Positions 11,997 to 25,230 are shown, numbered from the stretch's first letter. The stretch is 64,000 nucleotides of DNA from Przewalskia tangutica (GCA_029844215.1 CM056737.1:25293851-25357850); one strand, 5' to 3'. A program made the numbers and translations. The notes: generated by a model from the sequence alone, not told the origin.

Positions 11997-14163
11997 TTCT
12001 CCTCCTTAGAAACATTCGTCCCGAATGTTCCTTCTCAAGTCGGATATCGATAAAGTTCCTCTAACAAGTTTCGACGCCACGCCGCTACGAACTAACACAC
12101 GCTCTCTTCTCCCTAACTCGTAGTACCTTCTCGAACACTCGAACTCTTTCTAGTATCCGTATCACACTTCCGTCAATGCTTCGCTTTCCAACCTTTGGAG
12201 TTACTACCTCCCAACTTGGTCATCTTATCGACTTCGATCTCCTTAAGGCCATTCCCGCCTTCACGAACCGATTCGTAGAACGTATTCACGAACTCATACG
12301 ATGGTCACCTAACGGGGCCTAGCATCCTCGTGACCCTACCACCCGAGGAACCACCTCGAACCGACTTACCACAAACCGGGCCGCGGGTTGACCCTCAAAT
12401 GGTCCTCAACCCGACCCCACAACCGTGCCACATTCTTGTTCCCCGATCCGGAACAATCTTACTAATTCACATCATGAAAGCTACCACTTCCATCTCACAC
12501 TACCCACGGACTTATCACACAAATAAATCCCACGTATACTACTACTCTGATAAGGGTCAAACATAAAATAAATCTTTAACTCAAGACGACCTTACCCCTA
12601 AGGTCTCAGTCGTGACATAGTCTAAGGTTCACACTTACCATGCCCCCATCCGTATCCTCCCAACTAAGCATGTTTTCTAACTCACAATTAACACAACGCT
12701 ATTCGTACATAGCACATAATAATGAGACCATTATAACAAGCATACCAAAACTCTAGAGGGTTAGGATATACGAAGCTACCGCTCCACTCTAATCATAGTT
12801 CATACTGGCAGGCGCATGTGAAAGGCGATGAACCACCAGCGATCCAGAGGGTGAGTAACATCCGTACCCTTGGTCGGATAGTTCCTCGCAAATGGCCCCG
12901 CTGGCCGCAAAAATAATAAGCTCCTCGCACCACGACACTTCCGAAATGCGGTCTACCACATCGACCACACCAGGCAGGGGTGACCGATCCGCCAACACCT
13001 TACTTCCTCGAAACTCGAACCTCGAGCTCGACCGCTCCTCAAGACGGAGGACCACTGCACAAAGTGGGTACAAAACTGATCATTGGCCGAGGCGGTCCGC
13101 CTCGAAAGTCACCAAAGGACTCGTTGTTCGCCCTCTCGCTGATCTTGGTCATTCCGCCGACCTCTCGTGCCTCACATCCCAGATGAGTCGCATGCGGGCA
13201 ATGTCCATGCCCTACAAGAGCTACTCCGAACATGCCTCGACATGTAATCATCGAGCCCCTTAACATATCGGTGCACTCGATCCTCCATACTAGCTACTAA
13301 CGCTGGACGCACCGCCAATGAGTCGAACTCACATTGTACTCCCAACCGCACGCCCGCTACGTTTAAGCATCAAAATCTGCCGGCGTTCTCCTCATCCGCG
13401 AGGAGGCAAGTGCGTGAGAAAGCCCCAAAACTCATCCCATACTGTGGAGGCATGCTCTCCCGAAAGCTCCCATGAATCAAACCAATCGATCGTGGTATCA
13501 CGCACCGATGCGTAACCAAAGGTCACGCACTCGGTCTCAAGCCTTGATCACCCGCGATCCTCAGAATCGCCGGATGAACTCTCGCGGATCATCCTCGTGC
13601 CTCACCCATAAAACTCGCGGGCTACACTCGTAAAGTCCCGTAGCCTCAAACTATCTCGCCGGGGTGAACCATCAGCATCGAATCGAATCGCTGATTCACC
13701 TATCCTCATATTCTGCCACGACTCGCCAAGAATCGGGCCATCTCCTTGTAACCCATCTCTCTCGCCCTGCATCGTGGATCGAGGCTCGTATGCGTCTCGC
13801 AGCCATTCCGCGCTCTAACCTTCACTGGCCGTGGCGGCGCCACAAAACCCGCCGTCAAGCACAACTCAGTACTGTCCGGGCTGCGCTCGCACTCCTCAGA
13901 TCTCACTAGCAAAGACCTCGGCCGCCTTGCCCTCCTAGGCTCGCGGTTGCTTGTGGCGGAGGCATAGCGGTAAAAACGAGATACGCGGAGGGGTCCAACT
14001 TACAACACACTTCTAAGGCACGATCTCGGAATGAGAAGAATGGAAATCAATCCTAAATGTCCTATAGCCTCACGATTATAGATGGTGCACAACACACCGA
14101 TAATCAAGACTTACTGTACACGGTGCAGACACTTTCCGAGGATTAACCGCTCGATACCACTTT
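11997..14163 (-). mobile_element. E2 internal domain, copy a
   Basis: The polypurine tract is at 11997-12008 (reverse complement of TTCTCCTCCTTA). It is followed by about 800 bp of non-coding 3' sequence, gag (12790-13965), the leader, and a primer-binding site reading GCTCGATACCA at 14149-14159. That site is the W-type GCTCTGATACCA with bases missing at the CTG. No polymerase motifs are seen. At 2167 bp, it is colinear with copy b (17644-19803) and with E1. Confidence 0.82.
12790..13965 (-). pseudogene. gag: E2 gag copy a, frame-broken
   Basis: This copy is colinear with the E1 and Z gag genes. The start ATG position is at 13965. An early piece reads EMGYKEMA (13706-13912), as in other gag N-terminal helices. 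The central part is scattered over three frames. A zinc-knuckle remnant sits near 12900-12980 but lacks a continuous CX2C reading. The stop and the serine-rich tail are near 12790-12830. It cannot give a full-length protein as read. It shares the three-frame scatter of the other copies, whose breaks sit at C/G-rich triplets. Confidence 0.68.
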
Positions 14164-14756
14164 TGTAACGCCCGAACCGGCCCGCATCGTGCCTTACCCG
14201 GCACCCTAGTGATACAACATCGTAGAAAACCAGCGGAAAATAAAACATGAGTCATGAAACAAGAGATATAATAATAAACAAAGCAACCAAAACGGTTGCC
14301 TTCAGATATACATAAAACTCCGAACAGCTTTAATCCTTTACAACCCCGCCACAACAAGATTACATGGACTTAAGATTTACAACGACTATGACGGACAGTG
14401 GCCCCGCCATACCCTCAATGTACAAGAACCTACAACTCAGGGAACACATACCAAAAGATAAGCCTCAAGAAACGGAGCTTCCCAATACGCCAACCGTGAT
14501 CCTAAGAGAGGATCCACGCCGATGTACCTACTGCGGCATGAACGCGGCCAAGGAGGTTAGTACAACAGTACCAAGTATGTGAAATCAGAAAATATCAGAA
14601 TGAAATCATACTAGTCTATATAAAGCGGAGACATGTATGATAACAAAACTACAGCCACAATATAAAGCGATCATATCGATCGTGACTCACGCTCAAGTCA
14701 TCACTCAAATATAACTATGGGTCTCACGCCCACAACATCAATCATGTTCGTGATCA

Positions 14757-15060
14757 TGGCGCGTGCCCCGACTCGCAGATCGTGTAGACGTGTCCATGAT
14801 GCAACAATAATACCAATGCCCCACGGCCACATGCCCGAATTCTACCTCGGAGACGCGTCCATGTGACATCAACAATAATATCTTCGGGTGATCAACCCTG
14901 CCGCATGGCCACATGCCCCCGGAATTCTACCTCTGTGTAGACATGTCCATGTAACCACAATAACAATATATCGGGTAATCAACCCGACCGCATGGCCGCA
15001 GGCCCCGAATTCAGATCGGTAGACATGTCCATGTGACCTCAACAACAAGACGATAATCAA
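14757..15060. repeat. 84-bp-type minisatellite in alpha LTR
   Basis: There are about four diverged units of roughly 84 bp. Each contains CATGGCCGCATGCCC, GAATTCTACCTCGGTGTAGA and CATGTCCATGTGAC, then an AACAATAATAT linker and GGGTGATCAACCC. The same array is at 20390-20690 and, in part, at 1-230. The beta LTRs carry an unrelated 66-bp unit at the same location. Confidence 0.78.
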
Positions 15061-16966
15061 AATGGAAACATACCCGTGGAATTCTCCATCACCGCCCGAC
15101 GCCCAAGTAAGTTCTCAACAAGTCGACCGCCTCATCGAGACGCAGAATACGTAAATACCACACTTGCACAACAAAGGCTATCATCACAAGCATAGGCAAG
15201 TTTCACAACAACAAGCATAGGCAAGTTTCACAACAACAAGCATAGGCAAGTTTCACACAACTCAAAGTACTTTCATTCTATGCCAAAGTCCGGGTTTTTA
15301 ATCCCAAAGTACTACATACATTAAGTTCTTTTAAAAGAGATCCATTACTTTTATAAAGTCACCCGATAATTCGTAGTATTAGAATGACCAACCCACATTC
15401 CTTTTCAAAAATCAAGTAACAACATTCTTTTCCTAAGTTCCAGTTTGCCTAGTTCAATTACTCAAGCGTCTCATTTTCAAATGCTCAAGTCACTTATTTT
15501 AGAAAGGTTTCATAACTCATAGTCTTAATCTCTTTTAAAACAATTGAGTAACATATGTCATATATGTGAGTAGTTTATTCTTGTTTTATAACGATCTTAT
15601 TACAGCAGCCATGATCTAGAAAATGTAATATTATTTTGTCTCATCTTAGCTTCTATGCAGATGGAGGTTTCTACTGGTTTTAATACATCATTATTCAATA
15701 CATTTTCCTTTATTAACGCTGCAATAGTGCTGTCGATACACATTACGATTCAAATCAAGAAACATTATCCCTTTAAAAACCAAGTACTCATTACTCACGA
15801 ATGAGGTTTCACACAAACATCCACATTAAAACAAATAAGTTAAGTCTCTTATCTTATAAGATCAAGTCTCTTAACTTCTAACATCAGTAAACCATTTTCA
15901 CTTACATAAGGTCGTTATAACTAACTTCCCATAAAGCTATTATAACACCCTATGTTTTAAACCAACCAAATCACTTAGCACATGTACGTCTACCGTACTA
16001 TATAGTTCACAACAATCATGCTAGAAAAGATAGGAAGAGGTTCACATACCTCGCGACGATTTATCGACAATAAGCAAAATGCTCCAAGTACTACAACCTT
16101 GCTAGCCCTTTCCACTCCTCGAGTAGAATACGCTACTCTTAGTACTTTCACCTATAAAGGTCAAAAACGTCTATTAACCCCAAAACACAAGTTTCTATCT
16201 TCTACAGAAAATTCGGCAGCACCTCCCCCCCCCGCAACAGCGTAAATCTCCTCCTCTATCGAGGCCGGCTACCAAGCCAACCGGGGTTTACACGCCTAAC
16301 GGACGTGTACAATTCTACTCGAATACTACACAAGTCTCATCGCAATACAAATCCTATGTAAAATACGATTCGATTCTTTAATCTTGGGCTTAAGTCAAAA
16401 GACATCGAATACTAAGTAGTTCCATATATAGTATACTTCAACTATATATTCTAACAAACATGTAACTTCCAATTACAATAGAGGGACAAGATAATTACCT
16501 CGATAAGCCCAAAATTATCCAAGTTATAATGTCAATCCTGAGCAAGGTTTAGCTCCACTCGGCGCTCCAAACCACTCCAAACAACCCTTAGAAGTTCTAA
16601 CCAACTTCTACTCAAATACTTGAACCAACTATGAAGATTTCCTTAGGGTTTCGGTTTGAGACTAAAAGGACAAAGGTAGTATTTCGGGCTCTGCGATAGA
16701 GGTAACTTTTGGAATACAACAAGGTAAAGGCTAAGGTATTTTGGGCATTATAACAATACTAGGAGAAGTATTTCAATACCACGAGGAGGGTATTATACGA
16801 AAACAACTAGGCTAGGGGTACCACTGCAAGACCTCAAAGGGAGGAGGAGGCCTCGGCCAAGACTCTCAAAGAGGGGGGATGAGTTGGGCGAACTCATCAC
16901 TAGAGGAGGGAGGATTTTAGGCTTGGAAGGTTTCATTTGTGGATGAAGAGTTCATCAACATAAGGG

Positions 16967-16974
16967 TATTTATA
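16967..16974 (-). promoter_or_regulatory. LTR TATA box (E2 middle LTR)
   Basis: TATAAATA on the minus strand. GGCCAACCAAGG, a slightly altered version of the CCAAT segment, lies upstream in element orientation at about 16986-16997. Confidence 0.62.
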
Positions 16975-17643
16975 GCAAAACCAAAGGCCAACCAAGGGCG
17001 AAGATCCTTCCAAGTGTATAGCAAGTGTAAGGGCAAGATTAAGCCAAGTGCACCCTAAACCCTACTCCACAAAACACTCCACAAAACAATGCGCCAAACA
17101 AGGCCAAAACAAGGCACAAAACAAGGAGGAAGGCGTCCGCGCCTACCAACCGTCACTGAGGTGACAAGTGTCACCTCTCGTTGGCCCAAAGATGTTCCGC
17201 TCGGAAAAATCCGCAAAAATACAAAGCGACAAGTCGGAATTTTCCTCGCAAGTTATGCAAACGTTTAGTCCGACTCTAATCGGGTTGTGCACAAAGGTAA
17301 ATTCGGCGAGGTGCCATGGGGTGACACGTGTCGCCCCGATTCGCCAGAATATTTCGTCTTCGAAAATATCCAAAATACCGAAATCTCAAAACAAAGCGGG
17401 CCACAAAATCAGTAAATTTCTCCAGTGGGCCCACGTGACCATTTCAAAAATAAAAATCTCAAAATTCTAATATAATCTATGAAGTCCAAATACCAAACTG
17501 GGAATCCAATTCCATTAACGAACCTTTTTCTTCACAAATAACAGGAAACTTTTCCGAAAACTCACATCTTTCTTTCTTTTCAAAATTTCGCTGTACTCGC
17601 ACGTGCGTCCTCACATACATACCTGCAACTCACGGGTATAACA

Positions 17644-19803
17644 TTCTCCTCCAGAAACATTCGTCCCGAATGTTCCTTCTCAAGTCGGATATCGATAAAG
17701 TTCCTCTAACAAGTTCGCCGACGCCAACGCCACGAACTAACACTGCGTTCTCTTCTCCCAACTCGTGGTACCCTTCTCGAACACTCGAACTCTTTCTAGT
17801 ATCCGTATCACACTTCCAAATGCTTCGCTTTCCAACCTTTGGAGTTACTACCTCCCAACTTGGTCATCTTCTTGACTTGATCTCCTTAAGGCCATTCCCG
17901 GCCTTCACGAACCGATTCTGGTAGAACGTATTCACGAACTCATACGATGGTCACCTAAACTGGGGCCTAGCATCCTCGTGACCCTACCACCTGGAGGAAC
18001 CACCTCGAACTGACCCCACCACAAACCGGGCCGCGGGTTGACCCTCAAATGGTCCTCAACCCGACCCCACAACCGTGCCACATTCTTGTTCCCCGATCCG
18101 GAACAATCTTACTAATTCACATCATGAAAGCTACCACTTCCATCTCACACTACCCACGGACTTATCACACAAATAAATCCCACGTATACTACTACTCTGA
18201 TAAGGGTCAAACATAAAATAAATCTTTAACTCAAGACGACCTTACCCCTAAGGTCTCAGTCGTGACATAGTCTAAGGTTCACACTTACCATGCCCCCATC
18301 CGTATCCTCCCAACTAAGCATGTTTTCTAACTCACAATTAACACAACGCTATTCGTACATAGCACATAATAATGAGACCATTATAACAAGCATACCAAAA
18401 CTCTAGAGGGTTAAGGATATACAGAAGCTACCGCTCCACTCTAATCATAGGCCCATACTGCATGCTATAGTAAGGCGATGAACCAGCCAGCGATCCGTAG
18501 GGGTGAGTCGTAACATCCGTGCTACCCTTGGTCGGACAGTTCCTCGCAAAATGGCCTGCTGGCCGCAAAAATAACAAGCTCCCGGCACCACGACACTCTC
18601 GAAATGCGGTCTACCACATCGACCACACGGGTAGGGGTGACCGCGATCCGCCAACACCCTTACTTCGCGAAACTCAACCTGGAGCCACGACTGCTCACGA
18701 AGACGGAGGACCACTGCATGCGGCGGGTACAAAACTAGTCTGGCTGAGGCGGTCCGCCTCGAAAGTCACCAAAGGACCGTTGTTCGCCTCTTACGCTGAT
18801 CTTGGTCATTCCGTCGACCTCTCCGTGCCTCGCATCCCGGTCATGAGCTGCGTGCGGGCAATGTCCGTGCGGTGAAGAGCTACTCTGAACATGCCTCGAC
18901 ATGTAATCATCGAGCCTGTAACATATCGGTGCACTCGATCCTCCATACTAGCTTCTGTATTTGGGGCGTCTCGCCGATGAGTCGAACTCACATTGTACTC
19001 CGAACCGCACGCGCGCATGTCTAAGCATCAAAAATCTGTCGGCGTTCTCCTCATGCGGAGGCAAGAAGTGCGTGAGAAAGCCGAAAACTCATCCCATCTG
19101 CTGGAAGTGCATGCTCTCCCGAAAGCTCCCATGAATCAAACCAATCGTGCGGTATCACGCGGCCGATGCGAACCAAAGGTCACCAGACTCGGTCTCGAAG
19201 CCTTGATCACCCGCGTGATCCGTGAATCGCCGGATGAACTCTGCGGATCATCCTCGAGCCTCGACCCATAAAACTACGGCGGGCTACAACTCGAAAGTCC
19301 GTAGCCTCAAACTATCTGCTCGGGTGAACCATGGTGCTCGGCCCCGGGCTGCTCCGGCCTATCTGCATATTCGGCCCACGACCTTGCGGCAATCGCCATC
19401 TCGTAACCCGTCTCTACGCGATGTGGGATGGAGGCTCAGTGTATCGGTCTCGCGGCCATTGCCGCGCTCAACCTCTGGCTGGCGGCGCCACAAAACCCGC
19501 CGTCTGGCACAACCTCAGTCTTGTCAGGCTGCGCTGCGTACTCTCAGTATCTCACTAGCGGCACTCTCGGTGCCTTGCCCTCTAGGCTCTGGTTGTTTGC
19601 GCGAGGCATAATCGGTAAAAACGAGATACGGAGGGTCCAACTTACAACACGGCTAAGGCACGATCTCGAATGAGAAGAATGAAACCAATCCTAAATGTCC
19701 TATAGCCTCACGATTATAGATGTGGTGCACAACACACCGATAATCAAGACTCTACTGACACGGTGCAGACACTTTCCGAGGATTAAGCGCTCGATACCAC
19801 TTT
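17644..19803 (-). mobile_element. E2 internal domain, copy b
   Basis: This is the second internal unit of the three-LTR array, 2160 bp long. It has a shortened polypurine tract at 17644, non-coding 3' sequence, gag at 18440-19609, and a primer-binding site reading GCTCGATACCA at 19789-19799. That is the same apparent loss at the CTG as in copy a. Long blocks such as 18061-18400 match 12413-12752 almost exactly. Confidence 0.82.
18440..19609 (-). pseudogene. gag: E2 gag copy b, frame-broken
   Basis: The start ATG position is at 19609. Remnants of the gag core run through about 18800-19300 in shifting frames, for example MEDRVHRYVTGSMITCRGMF around 18900. This matches the MEDRV-RYV block of E1. 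Cysteine-rich zinc-knuckle sequence is near 18600. No frame is open for more than about 130 codons. Organisation and length match the other gag copies, so this is one gene broken by many small indels rather than several small genes. Confidence 0.68.
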
Positions 19804-22594
19804 TGTAACGCCGAACCCCGTTCGTGCCTTACCGGGCACCCTAGTGATACAACATCGAGAAAACCGGAAAATAAAACATGAGTCATGAAACAAGAGATAT
19901 AATAATAAGCAAAGCAACCAAAGCGGTTGCCTTCGGTATACATAAAACTGAGGTTTAATCGCTTTACAACCACCGCGCACAACGATTACTACAGACCTGC
20001 AAGATTTACAACGACTATGGCGGGACGGGGCCCCGCCATACCACGAATGTACAAGAACCTACAACTCGGGAACACATACCAAAAGATAAGCCTCAAGAAG
20101 CGGAGCTTCCCAATACGCTGAATTGTGATCCTAAGCGGGGATCCATGCCGATGTATTTCTACTGCGGCATGAGCGGCCTTGAAGGAGGTTAGTACAACAG
20201 GTACCAAGTATGTGAAACTGTAAAAATACTGTAATGAAATCATACTAGTTTATATAAAGCAGGAGACATGTATGATAACCAAACTACAGTTCACAATATA
20301 AAGCGATCATATCGATGCAGGACTCACGCCTCAAGTCATCACTCAAATATAACTATGGGTCTCACGCCCACAACATCAATCATGTTAGCGATCATGGCCG
20401 CATGCCCGGAATCTGCATCGGTGTAGGCATGTCCGTGATGCAACAATAATACCAATGCCCGTGGCCACATGCCGAATTCTACCTCGGTGTAGACGCGTCC
20501 ATGTGACATCAACAATAATATCTTGGGTGATCAACCGCCGCACGCCACATGCCCCGAATTCTACCTCGGTGTAGACATGTCCATGTAACCACAATAACAA
20601 TATATCGGGTAATCAACCCGACCGCACGGCGCGATGCCCCTAATCTGCGTCGGTGTGATATGTCCATGTGACCTCAACAACAAGACAGTAATCAAAATGG
20701 AAACATACCCGTGGAATTCTCCATCACCGCCAAAGACGCCCAAGTAAGTTCTCGACAAGTCGACCGCCTCTATCGAGACGCCAGAATACGAAATACCACA
20801 CTTGCACAACAAAGGCTATCATCACAAGCATAGGCAAGTTTCACAACAACAAGCATAGGCAAGTTTCACAACAACAAGCATAGGCAAGTTTCACACAACT
20901 CAAAGTACTTTCATTCTATGCCAAAGTCCGGGTTTTTAATCCCAAAGTACTACATACATTAAGTTCTTTTAAAAGAGATCCATTACTTTTATAAAGTCAC
21001 CCGATACAGTAGTATTAGAATGACCAACCCACATTCCTTTTCAAAAATCAAGTAACAACATTCTTTTCCTAAGTTCCAGTTTGCCTAGTTCAATTACTCA
21101 AGCGTCTCATTTTCAAATGCTCAAGTCACTTATTTTAGAAAGGTTTCATAACTCGTAGTCTTAATCTCTTTTAAAACAATTGAGTAACATATGTCATATA
21201 TGTGAGTAGTTTATTCTTGTTTTATAACGATCTTATTAATGACCGTGATCTAGAAAATGTAATATTATTTTGTCTCATCTTAGCTTCTATGCGGATGGAG
21301 GTTTCTACTGGTTTTAATACATCATTATTCAATACATTTTCCTTTATTAACGCTGCGATAGTGCGTCGATACACGTTGATTCGAAATCAAGAAACATTAT
21401 CCTTTAAAACCAAGTACTCATTACTCACGAATGAGGTTTCACACAAACATCCACATTAAAACAAATAAGTTAAGTCTCTTATCTTATAAGATCAAGTCTC
21501 TTAACTTCTAACATCAAGAAACCATTTTCACTACATAAGGTCGTTATAACTAACTTCCCATAAAGCTATTATAACACCCATGTTTTAAACCAACCAAATC
21601 ACTTAGCACATGTACGTCTACCGTACTACATAGTTCACAACAATCATGCTAGAAAAGATAGGAAGAGGTTCACATACCTCGCGACGATTTATCGACAATA
21701 AGCAAAATACTCCAAGTACTACAACCTTGCTAGCTCCTTTCCACTCGAGTAGAATACGCTACTCCTAGTACTTTCACCTATAAAGGTCACAAACGTCTAT
21801 TAACCCCAAAACACAAGTTTCTATCTTCTGAGAAAATTCAAGATTCTCCGCAACAACGGCGTAAATCTCCTCCTCTATCGAGGCCGGCTACCAAGCCAAC
21901 GGGGGTTTACACGCCTAACCTGACGTGTACAATTCTACTCAAGAATACTACACAAGTCTCATCGCACGATTCCATGTAAAATACGATCGATTCGATTCTT
22001 TAATCTTGGGCTTAAGTCAAAAGACATTGCGAATACTAAGTAGTTCCATATATAGTATACTTGACTATATATTCTAACAAACATGTATTTTCCAATTACA
22101 ATAGAGGACAAGATAATTACCTCGATAAGCCCAAAATTATCCAAGTTATAATGTCGATCCTAAGCAAGGTTTAGCTCCACTCCAGCGCCCAAACCACTCC
22201 AAACAACCCTTAGAAGTTCTAACCAACTTCTACTCAAATACTTGAACCAATGAAGATTTCCTTAGGGTTTGGTTTGAGACTAAAAGGACAAAGGTAGTAT
22301 TTCCTGCTCTATGTATAGAGGTAACTTTTGGAATACAACAAGGTAAAGGCTAAGGTATTTTGGGCATTATAACAATACTAGGAGAAGTATTTCAATACCA
22401 CAGGAGGGGTATTATACGAAACAACTAGGCTGTGGGGTACCCAGGCTAGCACCTCAAAGGGGAGGAGGAGGCCCTCGGCCAAGACTCTCAAAAGAGGGGG
22501 GGGGATGGGTTGGACGAACTCATCACTCGAGGAGGAGGATTTTAGGCTTGGAAGGTTTCATTTGTGGATGAAGAGTTCATCAACATAAGGGGGG

Positions 22595-22602
22595 TATTTA
22601 TA
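22595..22602 (-). promoter_or_regulatory. LTR TATA box (E2 5' LTR)
   Basis: TATAAATA on the minus strand, with GGCCAACCAAGGGCC upstream in element orientation (22614-22628). This is the promoter position for a readthrough transcript of the whole E2 array. Confidence 0.65.
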
Positions 22603-22794
22603 GCAAAACCAAAGGCCAACCAAGGGCCAAGATCCTTCCAAGTGTATAGCAAGTGTAAGGGCAAGATTAAGCCAAGTGCACCCTAAACCCTACTCCACAA
22701 AACACTCCACAAAACAATGCACCAAACAAGGCCAAAACAAGGCACAAAACAAGGGAGGAAGACGTCCCCCCCTTGCCTACCCAAACCGTCACTT

Positions 22795-22816
22795 GAGGGT
22801 GACAAGTGTCACCCTC
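22795..22816. promoter_or_regulatory. 22-bp dyad in U3
   Basis: Two 10-bp arms, GAGGGTGACA and TGTCACCCTC, flank 2 bp. The same dyad is at 25587-25608, 27594-27615 and 53569-53590. E1 is inserted inside the copy in the leftmost E2 LTR. Its conservation across alpha, V, Z and S LTRs suggests a cis function. Nothing further can be seen. Confidence 0.55.
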
Positions 22817-23294
22817 TCGTTGGCCCAAAGATGTTCCGTCGCTCGGAAAAATCCGCAAAAATACAAAACGACAAGTCGGAATTTTCCCCTCGCAAGTTAT
22901 GCAAAACGTTTCGTCGAAAAACGACTCTAATCGGGTGTTGTGCACAAAGGTAAATTCGGCCAAGGGTGCCACATGGGGGTGACACGTGTCGCCCCCCGAT
23001 TCGCCCAGAATATTTCGTCTTCCGAAAATATCCAAAATACCGGAAATCTCAAAAACAAAGCGGGCCCCACGTGGGCCCCACGTGACCATTTCCGAAAATA
23101 AAATCTCAAAATTCTAATATAATCTATGAAGTCCAAATACCAAATCTGGGAATCCAATTCCCATTAACGAACCTTTTTCTTCACAAATAACCGGAAACTT
23201 TTCCGTCGAAAACTCACATCTTTCTTTCTTTTCAAAATTTCGCCAGACTCTCGTGCGTCCCTCACATACATACCACGCAACTACGGGTATAACA

Positions 23295-23634
23295 TACGTA
23301 ACTTGCTGGTCCGCACTCTTAGGATCCTGTCATTTCTTGGTAAGCTCCATCTCTCCGAGGCTTGTCTTTGTATGATTCTCGAGGTTATAGACTTTTGTAC
23401 ATTCGGTATGGCGGGCCCCGCCACGCTTGTTATTCCTAGGTGCGTAGTCACGTTTGTGGTTTGGGATGTAAGGACTAGTTTCTTCGTTTCACATTTGATT
23501 AAGTATGTTTTATAGAAAGCGGCACTTATCGGTGGCGATAATGTTTACCTTTCTAAGTAATGTGTTATGTATGTTCCGCTATTCTCGACATATACGATGG
23601 TACCTGAGGTACCGCCGCCCGGTCGGTCGTGACA
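23295..23634 (+). repeat. V 5' LTR, 3'-terminal fragment
   Basis: This plus-strand LTR fragment is homologous to about 49000-49353 of X. It contains GTATGGCGGGCCCCGCCA near 23406, TTCCGCTATTCTCGACATAT near 23575, and the terminal GGTCGTGACA ending at 23634. It is diverged from the other LTRs and more GC-substituted. Its left part is cut off at the E2 boundary. Confidence 0.7.
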
Positions 23635-23975
23635 TCCGCCGCAGAATGGTCCTCGCGGTTCGGGACGCGGTATGCGAGGAGTCGTGAGCTCGTGGCTTCG
23701 ATTCACAGATACACTTCGGTTCCAGCCAGCCGGATTCAGTGGTTCGGAGAGGAAGGGGTGCTAGCCAGAGGAGGCCACCCCCACCTCGGTGTGACCGTTG
23801 TGGTAGATGTCATTGTGGGAGTCGTGTGCCCGACAACTTGTTATGCTTTGCGGCAGGCCATTTTATGAAATTGTCCGACTGCAGGTGGCGCGGATGTAGA
23901 GACTTCACCTTCCGGAATCGATGGCTAGTTCGTCACATTCCTAGCTATCGCCCAGCGAGGATTGATTAGAACGAC
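23635..23975 (+). pseudogene. gag: V gag, C-terminal part only
   Basis: The LTR end is fused directly to the back third of gag; the primer-binding site and gag N-terminus (about 1.1 kb relative to X) are missing. It reads CAGAATGGTCCTC, as at 34853 in X, then a zinc-knuckle region with PRCDRCGRCHCG at 23787-23822, followed by LLCFAAGHFMKLSDC. The second knuckle has lost a cysteine where the family has CX2C. The region ends near 23970 and is followed by the 3' non-coding region. It could not make a functional Gag. Confidence 0.7.
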
Positions 23976-24679
23976 AGAGGGAGTGAAGCAGTAAATACAG
24001 GTATATCCTTAACCCTCTAGAGATTGGTATGTGTGATACGATAAGTATATCTTAAAGTGTTACGTTCAGATAACATTGTGTAAATTGTGATTAGAAATCA
24101 TGGTTAGTTAAAAGGGTAAGATTGGGGATAGGGAAAGTGTGAGTCTTAGAGTTTTATACGTGGAGACCTTAGAGGTAAGGCCATCTCGAGTAAAAGATGT
24201 ATTTTTTATGTTTGACCCTTATCGGAGTGCATAGTGCACGTGAGATATAATTGTGTGATAAGTCCCTGAGTAGTGTGGAATGAAAGAGGGTAGTTAATCT
24301 AAGAAGACTACTAGGTTTTCGTAACTTGATTAGTGAGATTGTTCAGGATCGGGGAACAAGAGTTTTGCGCGATGGTGGGTCGGGTTGAGGACCGATCGCG
24401 GGTCAACCCGGCCCGTAATATGGTGGTGTCGATTCGAGGTGGTCCCACCAGGTGGTCACAGGTGTTAGCTAAGTTTAGTTAACTAGCGTACGAGTTCGTG
24501 GATGCATTCGACCAGTAGTCGGGCCGATGAGGTCAGCCCATCTTGTCTTTCGGTAAGGACCGTTTACTCGGCAAAGGGTTATGCGAGATTTTATACTAGG
24601 AAGGTTGTAAGGCTGCACGAGGTGCCTACTTTCACCTTATGATAGGCGATGGAGCCGGTTCTGCTTTTCTTACGGAGGT

Positions 24680-25230
24680 TTTACCAGGCAGGGTTAGGAA
24701 CTCAGGTGAGTCTCAGTATCGCATTCACCCTCGGGCCAGTGTTTGGATTTCAGGGGTAGCTGTGAGGATTGTTGTCTCCTGTTGAGGGAGTGTTTAATAG
24801 CTACCATATCAGTATTCAGATATCGCCGTATAAGTTGCCGGTCGATTGGTTCGATGTTGGCAAGGTTCAGATAGCTGGTTCATTCTTGTTTCAGCAGGAT
24901 GTGGATAGGGTGAAGCCTATCCAGGAGAGGTTATTGGCAGCTCAGAGTCAATAGAAGTCGTGCGGATAATCGGCGACGATTCTTGGAGTTCAGGTTAACG
25001 GTGGGTCTTCTTGAAGGTACCACCCCGGAAAGGGTGTGACGAGTTTTTGGAAAACAGAGGAAACTTAGCCTAAGGTACTTGGAGCGTTTTCAGATCCTTT
25101 GGAGGATAGGCCAAGTTGCCTATAGGTTAGCATTGTCGTCCGACTTGTGAGGAAGACGTCCTGGTCCGTGTTGCTATGTTCGGAAAGTATCGGAGATCCG
25201 TCGAGTGTTCCCGATTAATGATGACCAAGT
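24680..25230 (+). pseudogene. V integrase C-terminal / chromodomain-side remnant
   Basis: Integrase inserts the element cDNA into the host genome. Here only the tail remains. A short piece like the end of the catalytic core (GTQVSLSIAFTL around 24700) joins NSYHISIQ (24796-24819), PVDWFDVGK and IQERLLAAQSQ (to 24951). Beyond a stop come frame-shifted pieces resembling LEF-V, VFLKV-P-KGV, RYL, and QVAYRLAL, up to about 25200. This order matches the GPY/F and chromodomain side of Ty3/gypsy chromovirus integrases. Protease, reverse transcriptase, RNase H and most of integrase are absent. X carries the same remnant with the same junctions. Confidence 0.75.

Larger units (their letters stand above)
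14164..17643 (-). repeat. E2 middle LTR (alpha type)
   Basis: The LTR runs from TGTAACGCCCG at 14164 to GGGTATAACA at 17643 (3480 bp). Internal regions flank it on both sides, so it is shared by two element units. Its landmarks are the 84-bp-type minisatellite 14757-15060, three copies of the AAGCATAGGCAAGTTTCACA repeat near 15187-15255, AT-rich centre 15260-16500, TATA box 16967-16974, and GACACGTGTC at 17323-17332. The C-rich tract near 16220 is unlike the other copies. Confidence 0.87.
19804..23294 (-). repeat. E2 5' LTR (alpha type)
   Basis: The LTR runs from TGTAACGCCGAAC at 19804 to GGGTATAACA at 23294 (3491 bp). The minisatellite is at 20390-20690, TATA box at 22595-22602, dyad GAGGGTGACA-AG-TGTCACCCTC at 22795-22816, and GACACGTGTC at 22981-22990. 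Right after the LTR end (TACGT...) the sequence switches to the interior of a plus-strand LTR (V), so E2 itself probably inserted into V's 5' LTR. The matching left boundary is outside the window. Confidence 0.87.
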
